Below, one piece after another: positions 1 to 5,610 of a DNA stretch of 6,359 bases. The position numbers and the translations under genes are program-made. The notes beneath the pieces were generated by a model. It was not told the origin of the DNA and made no database searches. It worked only from the letters and a program-made list of their open reading frames with translations. The stretch lies in contig CAMFLN010000200.1 in assembly GCA_945957305.1 (NCBI GenBank), positions 1 to 6,359 on the forward strand, given 5' to 3'. The stretch is from an uncultured Planctomycetaceae bacterium (GTDB lineage: Bacteria > Planctomycetota > Planctomycetia > Pirellulales > JACPPG01). Position 1 is the first letter of the stretch. Each line of letters begins with the position of its first letter.

Positions 1-205
1 GGCTCGGCCCGCCGAACTGGTACAGGAAAATCACACTCTTGGCGCGGGCCGGCCGGCGCGGCAAAACCTCCGCGGCCTGCAGGAGGCGGCGCGTCGACAG
101 CCCGAGCAGACCCGCGCCGCCGACTTTCAATAGCTGCCGGCGCGAAGCGTGCGCCTGGGCAAAATCCCGGCAAGCGAACCCGGCATTGGTGGGCAGGTGA
201 TTCAT
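1..205 (-). CDS. DUF1501 family protein, N-terminal fragment with Tat signal
   Basis: The first 68 codons are visible; the gene runs off the left edge. The protein begins MNHLPTNAGFACRDFAQAHA and then carries a twin-arginine motif, SRRQLLK, at residues 21-27. A hydrophobic glycine- and leucine-rich stretch follows (residues 28-38), so export by the Tat pathway is expected. At residues 56-68 the sequence AKSVIFLYQFGGPS matches the first conserved strand of DUF1501 proteins, which usually reads like 'K-x-V-I-x-L-x-x-x-G-G-P-S'. DUF1501 is a sulfatase/alkaline-phosphatase-like family of unknown activity, and its genes usually sit directly after DUF1549/DUF1553 genes in planctomycetes, as here. 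The ATG is the only reasonable start because the codon immediately before it is an in-frame TAG. No convincing Shine-Dalgarno precedes it. Family call is firm; function is unknown. Confidence 0.88.
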   Translation of the reverse strand, partial: MNHLPTNAGFACRDFAQAHASRRQLLKVGGAGLLGLSTRRLLQAAEVLPRRPARAKSVIFLYQFGGPS

Positions 206-222
206 CTACGTGTGATGCAAGT

Positions 223-259
223 GTGCCGCTGGTGTTGCTCTCCGGCACCCTTAGTGCCG
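223..259 (-). promoter_or_regulatory. Competing short stems in the leader of the DUF1501 gene
   Basis: Three hexamers can pair in alternative ways. GTGCCG at 223-228 and GTGCCG at 254-259 are both exact complements of CGGCAC at 243-248. In addition, GGCACCC at 244-250 can pair with GGGTGCC at 289-295, at the foot of the neighbouring palindrome. Only one pairing can form at a time. The region lies 18-54 nt upstream of the DUF1501 start codon, which lacks a clear Shine-Dalgarno. The complementarity is seen directly; a regulatory role is speculation, and short GC-rich matches arise by chance in such DNA. Confidence 0.2.
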
Positions 260-294
260 ATTTCAAAACCCGCTCGTCGATACGAAAAGGGTGC

Positions 295-317
295 CACTGC
301 TAGCTCGCCTAGCAGTG
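295..317. repeat. Perfect palindrome (9-bp arms, 5-nt loop), REP-like or terminator
   Basis: Arms CACTGCTAG (295-303) and CTAGCAGTG (309-317) are perfectly complementary around the 5-nt loop CTCGC. It lies 67 nt beyond the stop of the DUF1549/DUF1553 gene and 90 nt before the DUF1501 start. Four T residues follow directly on the plus strand (318-321), and on the minus strand a T4 run follows after six bases (GCACCC). It could end or attenuate transcription between the two minus-strand genes or protect the upstream mRNA's 3' end. From memory, similar CTGCTgG/aG-type hairpins followed by GGCACCC recur between genes in planctomycete genomes, so this may be one copy of a dispersed palindromic family; I cannot check that here. 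Confidence 0.6.
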
Positions 318-383
318 TTTTGCCGATACTGGCACGGCTTGGCCAGCCAGCCGGGACACACAAAATCAGCTTTGCAACCACGA

Positions 384-2642
384 CTAGTATCTCAACAGGA
401 ATTCTTTGGCATTCATCAAACCCCAGGCGACGTCTTCGAGCGCTTGCCGGCGATCCGCCGCGGCGTCGACGTAACTGACCGTCGCCGCTTTCTCGTCGGT
501 CGTCGGCCCGCGCGAGAGCGCGCTCCAATATAACTCCTCGATCTGGTCGGCCGAAGTTTTATCGCTGCTCACTAGGCGGGTAATCCGCCCCTTGGGTTGC
601 GCGAGCAACTCGTTAATCAGCGGTCCGCTGATCATTTGAAAGGCCTGGCCCAGTGTCGTGCCGGTCGTGCGTTCGCATTCGCACGAAAGCAGCCGAGGCG
701 GTTTGCCAAACACGGTGAGGAAGTGATCGTCCATGCTGGGGCGGCCCTCACGCGTGCGCACCGCCAGCACGCCCGGCACGGCGCCGGCCCGCAGGCCGGT
801 CGGGTAACCGTTGAATTTCGGCGGCACTCCGGCCACCTGGTGGACGCTGTCGAGCAATTGCTCGGCCGAGAGGCGGCGCACCAAGGAGTGCGAAAAGTTG
901 CGATCGTCGTGTTCGTTGGTCTCGTTCGGCCGGCTCGCCAATTGATAAACTCGCGAGGTCATGATCGTGCGAATCGTGTGTCGCAGCGAGTCGCCGTGCT
1001 CGATGAAATCACGCGTCAGCGCGTCGAGCAGGGCAGGATTCGACGGCGGGTTGGTGTCGCGGAAATCGTCAATCGGTTCCACGATGCCGCGCCCCAGCAG
1101 ATGGAACCAGATCCGGTTGACTTGCGCGCGGGCGAAAAACTTGTTGTCCGGCGCCGCGACCCAGGCGGCCAGCGCTTCGAGCCGGTCGGCATCCTCCGCA
1201 GCCGCGAGCGGAGTGGTTTCTCCTAACAGGCGCGGCGACGCGGCAGCCTCGGTGCGCGGATTCGTTACATCCCCTTCGTCGTCCATCCATACGATCTGTT
1301 CGCCGTCGAACTCGTGCTTGTCGTTGGCGTCGCGGCGCTCGTTGTCCAGAATCTTGTACTGCACACGGGCGAAGACGTCGGTCCACTCGTAGTAATCGTC
1401 CTGCGTCCAACGTTCGAAGGGGTGATTGTGACATTTCGCGCACTGTAGCCGCACGCCCAGGAAGACCTGCGCCGTGGCTTCGGCGCGGCTGATCGGGTCG
1501 CGCAGGGCGCGGTAATAATTCGCTGGCGGCGAATGGTACGTGCTGCCGCGCGCGGCGATCAGTTCGCGGGCAAACTGGTCGAGCGGTTTGTCCTCGGCGA
1601 TGCTTGACTCGATCCAATGGTGAAACGCCTGGACCCCTTTGCGATCGAGAGTCTTCTCTTCGATGCGCAACAAGTCCGACCATTTGAGCGCCCAGGCCGT
1701 GGCGAATTCTGGTCGCGCGAGCAGTCGATCGACAAGCGCGCTGCGCTTCCCAGGATCGTTGTCGGCGACAAACGCCCGCGCCTCGGCGGTAGTCGGCAAG
1801 AGGTTCAACAGGTCCAAATAAGCGCGGCGAATAAACGTGCTGTCGTCGCATAATTCCGACGGGTTCATCCGCAACGACTGCAATCGGGCCCAGACGAGCT
1901 CGTCGATGAAATTGGCCGCCGGCGGCGCATCCCAGGTAAAGTCGGGACGCGCGGGCACAAACGCCAGCGGCACCGCGACCTGGCGTTCGAGATACCGCAC
2001 CAGCAGCGTCGTCTCGCCGAATGCTTGCCGCCGCACCAGGCCCTGGTCGTCGGGGGTGGCCACCCGGTCGCCGACGTCGAAGACGGCCAACGAAGTCACA
2101 TCGCGCACCTGGCCATCCGCGAAGTGCGCCATCACGCGCATGTGCAACTGGTCCTGCGGTTCGACCAGGATCTGCTCGCCGGGCGTCACGTCAAGCCGCA
2201 CCAGGCGCGGCGTCGTCGCGCCGTCGTCAGGACAGCCAGCCGCGATCCAATCGCGAAGCTGCCTGTACTCGGGCGAGTCAGCCGTGAAGCGGCGGCCTCC
2301 CTCGTGGGCGACGGCCATCGTGGGCTTTAGTAGTAATAAGCTTTGGTCCGGTTCCTGCCGGTCAATGCGTCGGGCCGCCTGATCGCGCAACAGCGCAGCG
2401 AGATCGAGATCGGGATCCTGGCCGCGCAGCGAGAGTTTAAAACCTCCCTTGCCGTTCTGGTTCCCGTGACAAACCCCTTGGTTGCAGCCAGCTTTGCTCA
2501 GCACGGCCATCACCTCGCGGCGGAACGAAATGTCGCCCGCTCGCGCTGGCAATGACACGGCGCAAATGGCGCACAGCGCGGCGGCGCGAATCACGCGACG
2601 CCATCGCTCATTGCCCGAGGTTGTGTTCGTCTCGCAATGCAT
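384..2642 (-). CDS. Secreted DUF1549/DUF1553 protein with c-type haem motifs and Ig-like domain
   Basis: A 752-residue exported protein. Layout: a Sec signal (RRVIRAAALCAICAVSLPARA, about residues 15-35); a cytochrome-like segment with the motif C53-NQGV-C58-H59, then GGFKLSLRG; an Ig-like (BIG2-type) segment at about 146-232; DUF1549/PSCyt2 at about 242-426, containing the canonical haem motif CAKCH (401-405) followed by NHPFERW; and DUF1553/PSD1 from about 500 to the end, with RAQVNRIWFHLLGRGIVEP and the family-typical CECER motif at 654-658. The family is characteristic of planctomycetes, and its reaction is not established; redox or electron-transfer work at the cell surface is inferred from the haem motifs. 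The open frame extends upstream to 2798 but overlaps the thioredoxin gene. The ATG at 2642 is preferred because the signal peptide follows it and it lies 10 nt after the thioredoxin stop, which suggests translational coupling. GTG at codon 17 is an alternative. There is no strong Shine-Dalgarno. Confidence 0.93.
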   Translation of the reverse strand: MHCETNTTSGNERWRRVIRAAALCAICAVSLPARAGDISFRREVMAVLSKAGCNQGVCHGNQNGKGGFKLSLRGQDPDLDLAALLRDQAARRIDRQEPDQSLLLLKPTMAVAHEGGRRFTADSPEYRQLRDWIAAGCPDDGATTPRLVRLDVTPGEQILVEPQDQLHMRVMAHFADGQVRDVTSLAVFDVGDRVATPDDQGLVRRQAFGETTLLVRYLERQVAVPLAFVPARPDFTWDAPPAANFIDELVWARLQSLRMNPSELCDDSTFIRRAYLDLLNLLPTTAEARAFVADNDPGKRSALVDRLLARPEFATAWALKWSDLLRIEEKTLDRKGVQAFHHWIESSIAEDKPLDQFARELIAARGSTYHSPPANYYRALRDPISRAEATAQVFLGVRLQCAKCHNHPFERWTQDDYYEWTDVFARVQYKILDNERRDANDKHEFDGEQIVWMDDEGDVTNPRTEAAASPRLLGETTPLAAAEDADRLEALAAWVAAPDNKFFARAQVNRIWFHLLGRGIVEPIDDFRDTNPPSNPALLDALTRDFIEHGDSLRHTIRTIMTSRVYQLASRPNETNEHDDRNFSHSLVRRLSAEQLLDSVHQVAGVPPKFNGYPTGLRAGAVPGVLAVRTREGRPSMDDHFLTVFGKPPRLLSCECERTTGTTLGQAFQMISGPLINELLAQPKGRITRLVSSDKTSADQIEELYWSALSRGPTTDEKAATVSYVDAAADRRQALEDVAWGLMNAKEFLLRY

Positions 2643-2652
2643 ACGGCGGCCA

Positions 2653-3174
2653 TCAGCTGCGTTCGAGGGCCGATTCAATGGCTTCTTCCATCGTCCCAGG
2701 CTGATCGCTGTGCCAGATGATGCGACCATCTTTGCCAACCACAAAGACCGAAGGGATCGCTTCGACGCCGAGAGCGCGAATCGTATCCTGGGCGCCAAAA
2801 GCGTTGGGATAGGCCAGGTGAGAGTTGGCGACGACCTTCTGCGTCTCCTCCAGCTTGTCGCCTCCTTCGGCCGTCAAGCCGATGAACTGCACGCCCGCAG
2901 TGTGGTATTTCTCATAGGCCGCAACCATCTCGGGCATGGCGGCGCGGCAAGGGCCGCACCAATAGGCCCACACGTCGATCACCACGACATGGTCGCGCAG
3001 GTCCTGGGCACTGAGTCCCTCGCTGTTGATCCAGCCCTCGGCCTGAATGGCCGGCAACTCTGAACCGGGGGGGAGCAGATGACCGTGCATGGCGGTGTGC
3101 GGACCGCCGCAGCCGGCTGTGAACATGGCTGTAACTAAAGCCAACCAGGCAATAAGAGACGTCGAGCGTCGCAT
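2653..3174 (-). CDS. TlpA/thioredoxin-like lipoprotein
   Basis: A 173-residue protein with a lipoprotein signal: MRRSTSLIAWLALVTAMF ending in the lipobox TAGC, with Cys22 as the lipidation site. It should therefore be membrane-anchored outside the cytoplasm. The thioredoxin fold spans about residues 38-173: the strand VVVIDVWAYW, the redox active site WCGPC (72-76), a second strand VQFIGLTAEG, and the cis-proline motif IPSVFVVG with Pro141. These are the features of TlpA/ResA-type thiol-disulfide oxidoreductases, which reduce or exchange disulfides on exported proteins; ResA and CcmG do so for apocytochrome c. The gene sits 10 nt upstream of a gene encoding CXnCH motifs, so a role in cytochrome or cysteine maintenance is plausible but inferred. 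The dipeptide GP in the active site is that of classical thioredoxin rather than ResA (EP) or CcmG (PT). Start supported by a strong Shine-Dalgarno. Confidence 0.93.
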   Translation of the reverse strand: MRRSTSLIAWLALVTAMFTAGCGGPHTAMHGHLLPPGSELPAIQAEGWINSEGLSAQDLRDHVVVIDVWAYWCGPCRAAMPEMVAAYEKYHTAGVQFIGLTAEGGDKLEETQKVVANSHLAYPNAFGAQDTIRALGVEAIPSVFVVGKDGRIIWHSDQPGTMEEAIESALERS

Positions 3175-3180
3175 GGAAAG

Positions 3181-3186
3181 ACCTCC
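3181..3186 (-). promoter_or_regulatory. Strong Shine-Dalgarno of the thioredoxin gene
   Basis: GGAGGT on the minus strand, six bases before the ATG at 3174. It is the best ribosome binding site in the window and fixes this start. The gene downstream has no comparable site, consistent with translational coupling. Confidence 0.8.
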
Positions 3187-3212
3187 AGGCAGGGAAGGCA
3201 GGCGAGGCTTTT

Positions 3213-3221
3213 AGTGTAGCA
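3213..3221 (-). promoter_or_regulatory. Candidate extended -10 promoter for the thioredoxin gene
   Basis: On the minus strand TGCTACACT reads as an extended -10 element (TGn followed by TACACT). It would start transcription near 3206, about 30 nt before the ATG. There is no good -35. The gap from the hydrolase stop (3288) to the thioredoxin start (3174) is 113 nt, with a 5-bp GC stem at 3226-3242 but no T run, so no clear terminator. Whether the hydrolase and thioredoxin share a transcript is open. Confidence 0.25.
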
Positions 3222-3287
3222 GGTGGCGGCGCGAATTGCCGCTGCGGCTAAGTCCGAACTTTTCTCGCGCCGTAAACGGCAACGAGT

Positions 3288-5213
3288 TCAGGTGGGGTTC
3301 GGGATCACAGGCAGAACGATGTGCGAGGGGTGGGCTGCATCGTGATAAACCGCGTTGGTGGCCGTCGCGGTGCCGCGGTTGTCTCCCAGGGGCTCGCCGG
3401 TGTTGGGGTTTACGTCGAAACGCGGGAAGTTGCTGCTCGAAATGTCGACACGCAGCCGATGCCCACGGCGAAAGATGTTCGACGTTGGGTAAAGGCGTAC
3501 CGTGATCGGGTAGATCGTGCCCGGCTGCATCAACTCTTCTTGTTTGAGCGAGTTGCGGAACCGCGCCCGCTGGATGCCATCTGTGACCAGCATGTCGAGC
3601 CCATTGGGGAAGTCTGTGGTGGGCGGATGCACGTCGATTAGCTTGGCCGTGAAATCGGTATCGACCGCCGAGGACGAGATCCACAGCTTCAGGGACAGCT
3701 CGCCGGTGACTTCCATGTCCCCTGTGAGCGGCGCGGTTTGAAACACCAGCACGTCGTTCCGTGCCGATAAAGGAATCGGTTCCCGCGCGTTCCAAATATG
3801 TTCGCCGCCGCGCTGATCCCAAGCGCCGGCCAGCATGATCCCATCCCCCGACGAGATATTTCCGCCGATGGTCGGCACCGGGTGCCGTGGATCGAACTCG
3901 AAGCTCGTTGACGCTGAGGCGGCTTGCGGCGCTTCGTGCGACAAGGCGCCCCCCTGCTGCAAATAGCAATTGACGTTTCGCGTGCGCGCCAGCGGCCATT
4001 CGTGTTCGTCGCGCCACGCGCCGCCATGATTCACGCGCCCGTCGGCCGTCTTGCGCCCGTCCCCTGTTCCCATGACAAAGATGCGCACCGGAGCGGCGAA
4101 GGGAGCTGAGCGTCCGACTGTATTGTCACGTCCCTTCAGCCAGTGGTCGTACCATTCCAAGCGCCAGGCCAGGGGGTCGGCGATTGCGGCCTCGGGGCCG
4201 AAGTCGAGTTGACCATGCGCGCTCGATCCTTGCCCGCCGTGCGTCCAGGGGCCCATGATCAGGTAGACGGGACTCTTCAGCCGCTTCGATAGCACCTGGT
4301 AGTTCGACGTGGTATTGCCGGCCCAGGAGTCGTACCAACCGCCGACCAGGTAGACCGGCATGTCACGATAGCGTTCGCTGTGGTCGGTGATGTTGTTTTG
4401 CGCCCAAAAGTCATCGTTCGCGCCGTGCCGCAGTGCCTCGACGAGCCATTCTTCGTATTCCGGAATTAGTTTCAGCGGCGTGGTGCCCCGTCGCAGTGGC
4501 AAGTTCAGCAGATAGTGGCGACGATCGTCCATCATCTGCTTGAGAGCTTGTGCCGTGGCGGGATCGCGCGCCTGCCGGCTCCCTTTGGGACCGCCGATCG
4601 AGAATATCCAATTCCAGAAGCGCAATTCGAAGGCGCCGCCGTTGCGCATGCTGGCATAGCCCAGGTTCGACATGGCGTCGACCGGGATCACGGTTTTCAA
4701 GTGCGGACAATCGGCCATGGCCAGCGCGTGCTGCGTCCCACCGACATACGAAGTGCCGAACATGCCGATCTGCCCATCCGACCAAGACTGCGCGACGATC
4801 CAATTCGCGGTATCAACGCCATCAGGGCCGTCGTCGGTGAGCATGTGCCAGATCCCCTCGGAGTCGTACCGTCCGCGCGTATCCTGTACGACTACGGCAT
4901 AGCCGCGCTCGGCATAGTAGCGACCCAAACCATCGGAACCGTTTTTTCCGTAGGGCGTGCGCGTCAGGATTGTGGGAACTTTGTCCGCGATGGCTCTTCC
5001 ATCACGCGACGGCAGGTAAATATCGGTCGCCAGGCGGACACCGTCGCGCATCGGCACTTTAATGCCACTTTGCACCGCGCAACCGAATTCCGCGTCACGC
5101 GCGGTGGCGATCGCGAGCGAGTGGAAAGACGTGTAAAGCGCCAGAAAGGAAATCAAGAGCCAGCGAGCCCCCCGTCGGCGGAGCCCGAGACCAAGCAAGC
5201 AGAAAGCATTCAT
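3288..5213 (-). CDS. Secreted CocE/NonD family serine hydrolase (peptidase S15-like)
   Basis: A 641-residue exported alpha/beta hydrolase. The signal peptide has a basic RRRGAR segment (12-17) and a hydrophobic core LLISFLALY, with likely cleavage around residues 36-38. The catalytic domain (about 48-365) shows every hallmark of the cocaine esterase / glutaryl-7-ACA acylase / alpha-amino-acid ester hydrolase group: RTPYGK with Tyr88 as the expected oxyanion residue; nucleophile Ser155 in GTSYVG; Asp295 in GGWYDSW; and His325 in GPWTHGG. The C-terminal part (about 370-641) is the beta-rich jelly-roll domain (X-Pro dipeptidyl-peptidase C-terminal type), with RLRVDISSSNFPRFDVNPNT near its end. 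The enzyme should cleave an ester or amide; the substrate cannot be read. The open frame extends upstream to 5408, but the ATG at 5213 is chosen because the signal peptide starts there and GAGG lies 8 nt before it. Length and triad indicate an intact enzyme. Confidence 0.94.
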   Translation of the reverse strand: MNAFCLLGLGLRRRGARWLLISFLALYTSFHSLAIATARDAEFGCAVQSGIKVPMRDGVRLATDIYLPSRDGRAIADKVPTILTRTPYGKNGSDGLGRYYAERGYAVVVQDTRGRYDSEGIWHMLTDDGPDGVDTANWIVAQSWSDGQIGMFGTSYVGGTQHALAMADCPHLKTVIPVDAMSNLGYASMRNGGAFELRFWNWIFSIGGPKGSRQARDPATAQALKQMMDDRRHYLLNLPLRRGTTPLKLIPEYEEWLVEALRHGANDDFWAQNNITDHSERYRDMPVYLVGGWYDSWAGNTTSNYQVLSKRLKSPVYLIMGPWTHGGQGSSAHGQLDFGPEAAIADPLAWRLEWYDHWLKGRDNTVGRSAPFAAPVRIFVMGTGDGRKTADGRVNHGGAWRDEHEWPLARTRNVNCYLQQGGALSHEAPQAASASTSFEFDPRHPVPTIGGNISSGDGIMLAGAWDQRGGEHIWNAREPIPLSARNDVLVFQTAPLTGDMEVTGELSLKLWISSSAVDTDFTAKLIDVHPPTTDFPNGLDMLVTDGIQRARFRNSLKQEELMQPGTIYPITVRLYPTSNIFRRGHRLRVDISSSNFPRFDVNPNTGEPLGDNRGTATATNAVYHDAAHPSHIVLPVIPNPT

Positions 5214-5221
5214 CGTTGCAG

Positions 5222-5225
5222 CCTC
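5222..5225 (-). promoter_or_regulatory. Shine-Dalgarno deciding the hydrolase start
   Basis: GAGG on the minus strand, eight bases before the ATG at 5213. It supports this start over upstream in-frame ATGs at 5408, 5402, 5399 and 5318, which would put about 35-65 arginine-rich residues ahead of the signal peptide. Confidence 0.55.
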
Positions 5226-5326
5226 AAGTTGCCAGCGGCCCTCTTGCGCCTTGCGGCGACGCCTGTTCGCTGTCGCACGTTGTACGGGCCTCGATAACCA
5301 AGAGTGTGCGGATTTCATTCGCGCTC

Positions 5327-5356
5327 TAACTAATCGCGCGGCACTGCAGTTGTCAA
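5327..5356 (-). promoter_or_regulatory. Candidate promoter for the hydrolase gene
   Basis: A perfect -35 consensus, TTGACA, lies at 5356-5351 on the minus strand. With an 18-bp spacer the -10 would be TAGTTA (5332-5327), a poor match to TATAAT. The spacer contains the palindrome ACTGCAGT directly next to the -35, a possible operator position. The leader to the ATG would be about 107 nt. The weak -10 keeps this tentative. Confidence 0.25.
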
Positions 5357-5475
5357 ACGGGGCAAAGATTAACTGCGCCACTGCGCGCGAGCGGCCCATC
5401 ATTCGCACGAAGAATGGTCGATAAGGGATTTATTGGAAATTCGCAAGAATTTAATGCCCGCTCTTTGCACAAGGC

Positions 5476-5484
5476 TGCTAGACT
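5476..5484 (+). promoter_or_regulatory. Candidate extended -10 promoter for the redoxin-cytochrome gene
   Basis: TGCTAGACT reads as an extended -10 (TGn plus TAGACT). No -35 at 17 bp fits; TTGCAC at 5465-5470 is too close, leaving only an 8-bp spacer. Transcription would start near 5491, giving a leader of about 120 nt that contains the stem at 5510-5533 and the tandem repeats. Confidence 0.25.
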
Positions 5485-5509
5485 ACCGCCGGGGGAGATG
5501 CGTTCTTAT

Positions 5510-5545
5510 TCAGCCGCGGCTCACTCGGGCTGACGGTTTTCTTTT
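5510..5545 (+). terminator. Terminator-like stem with T-rich tail in the redoxin gene leader
   Basis: TCAGCC (5510-5515) pairs perfectly with GGCTGA (5528-5533) around a 12-nt loop, followed after three bases by TTTTCTTTT (5537-5545). Inside, AGCCGCGGCT (5512-5521) is a 10-bp palindrome that would compete with the longer stem. No plus-strand gene ends just upstream, so if real it would act as an attenuator rather than a gene-end terminator. The stem is short and the loop large, so the call is weak. Confidence 0.2.
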
Positions 5546-5559
5546 CCGGCGGCCTCTCC

Positions 5560-5601
5560 GCATCGTTCACACGGCATTGTTCACGCTGCATCGTTCACAC
5601 T
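5560..5601 (+). repeat. Three tandem 14-bp direct repeats upstream of the redoxin gene
   Basis: Three head-to-tail copies with an exact 14-bp period: GCATCGTTCACACG (5560-5573), GCATTGTTCACGCT (5574-5587) and GCATCGTTCACACT (5588-5601). The first and third match at 13 of 14 positions, the second and third at 12 of 14. The array ends directly at the GAGGG ribosome binding site, 9 nt before the start codon. It could be a binding-site array for a regulator, an mRNA-level element, or a simple minisatellite expansion. The repeat is certain; its role is unknown. Confidence 0.9.
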
Positions 5602-5606
5602 GAGGG
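5602..5606 (+). promoter_or_regulatory. Shine-Dalgarno of the redoxin-cytochrome gene
   Basis: GAGGG, four bases before the ATG at 5611, a rather short spacing. The frame is open upstream to a TAG at 5479-5481, but it contains no ATG or GTG before 5611, so this start is preferred. It lies flush against the third 14-bp repeat. Confidence 0.5.
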
Positions 5607-5610
5607 CTTG

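Larger units (their letters stand above)
5214..5610. other. Divergent intergenic region, 397 nt, no gene seen
   Basis: This stretch separates the minus-strand hydrolase from the plus-strand redoxin gene. It is locally richer in A and T around 5401-5460 than the flanking genes, as expected for promoter DNA. I find no RNA gene or credible small protein. It holds candidate promoters in both directions, a terminator-like stem, and a tandem repeat, each listed separately. An 8-bp palindrome, ACTGCAGT, lies at 5343-5350 within the spacer of the candidate minus-strand promoter. Confidence 0.7.

Noticed and set aside
1069..1851. 260-residue minus-strand open frame inside the DUF1549/DUF1553 gene
   Set aside because: It is an out-of-frame shadow: arginine- and alanine-rich with no recognisable domain, while the overlapping frame encodes clear DUF1549 and haem motifs.
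2643..2798. 52-codon upstream extension of the DUF1549/DUF1553 gene
   Set aside because: It lies inside the thioredoxin gene and would place non-signal residues before an obvious signal peptide; the ATG at 2642 fits better.
3226..3242. GC stem (GCGGC / GCCGC) after the hydrolase stop as a terminator
   Set aside because: Only five base pairs with a 7-nt loop and no T run on the minus strand.
3211..4017. 268-residue minus-strand open frame overlapping the hydrolase C-terminus
   Set aside because: Out-of-frame copy of the jelly-roll coding region with no domain of its own; there is no sign of a frameshift in the hydrolase, whose C-terminal motifs are intact in one frame.
4515..5297. 260-residue plus-strand open frame opposite the hydrolase N-terminus
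   Set aside because: Antisense shadow of a well-supported gene; low-complexity arginine-rich composition and no convincing start. Its equal length to the other 260-residue shadow is coincidence.
5465..5480. Sigma-54-like element (TTGCAC followed by TGCTA)
   Set aside because: It lacks the required GG at -24, and the spacing to the downstream GC is one base short of the consensus.
5498..5533. 11-codon open frame (starts MRSYS) preceded by GGGGGAG
   Set aside because: The purine run touches the ATG with no spacing, so efficient initiation is unlikely; not listed as a gene, only mentioned in the attenuator idea.
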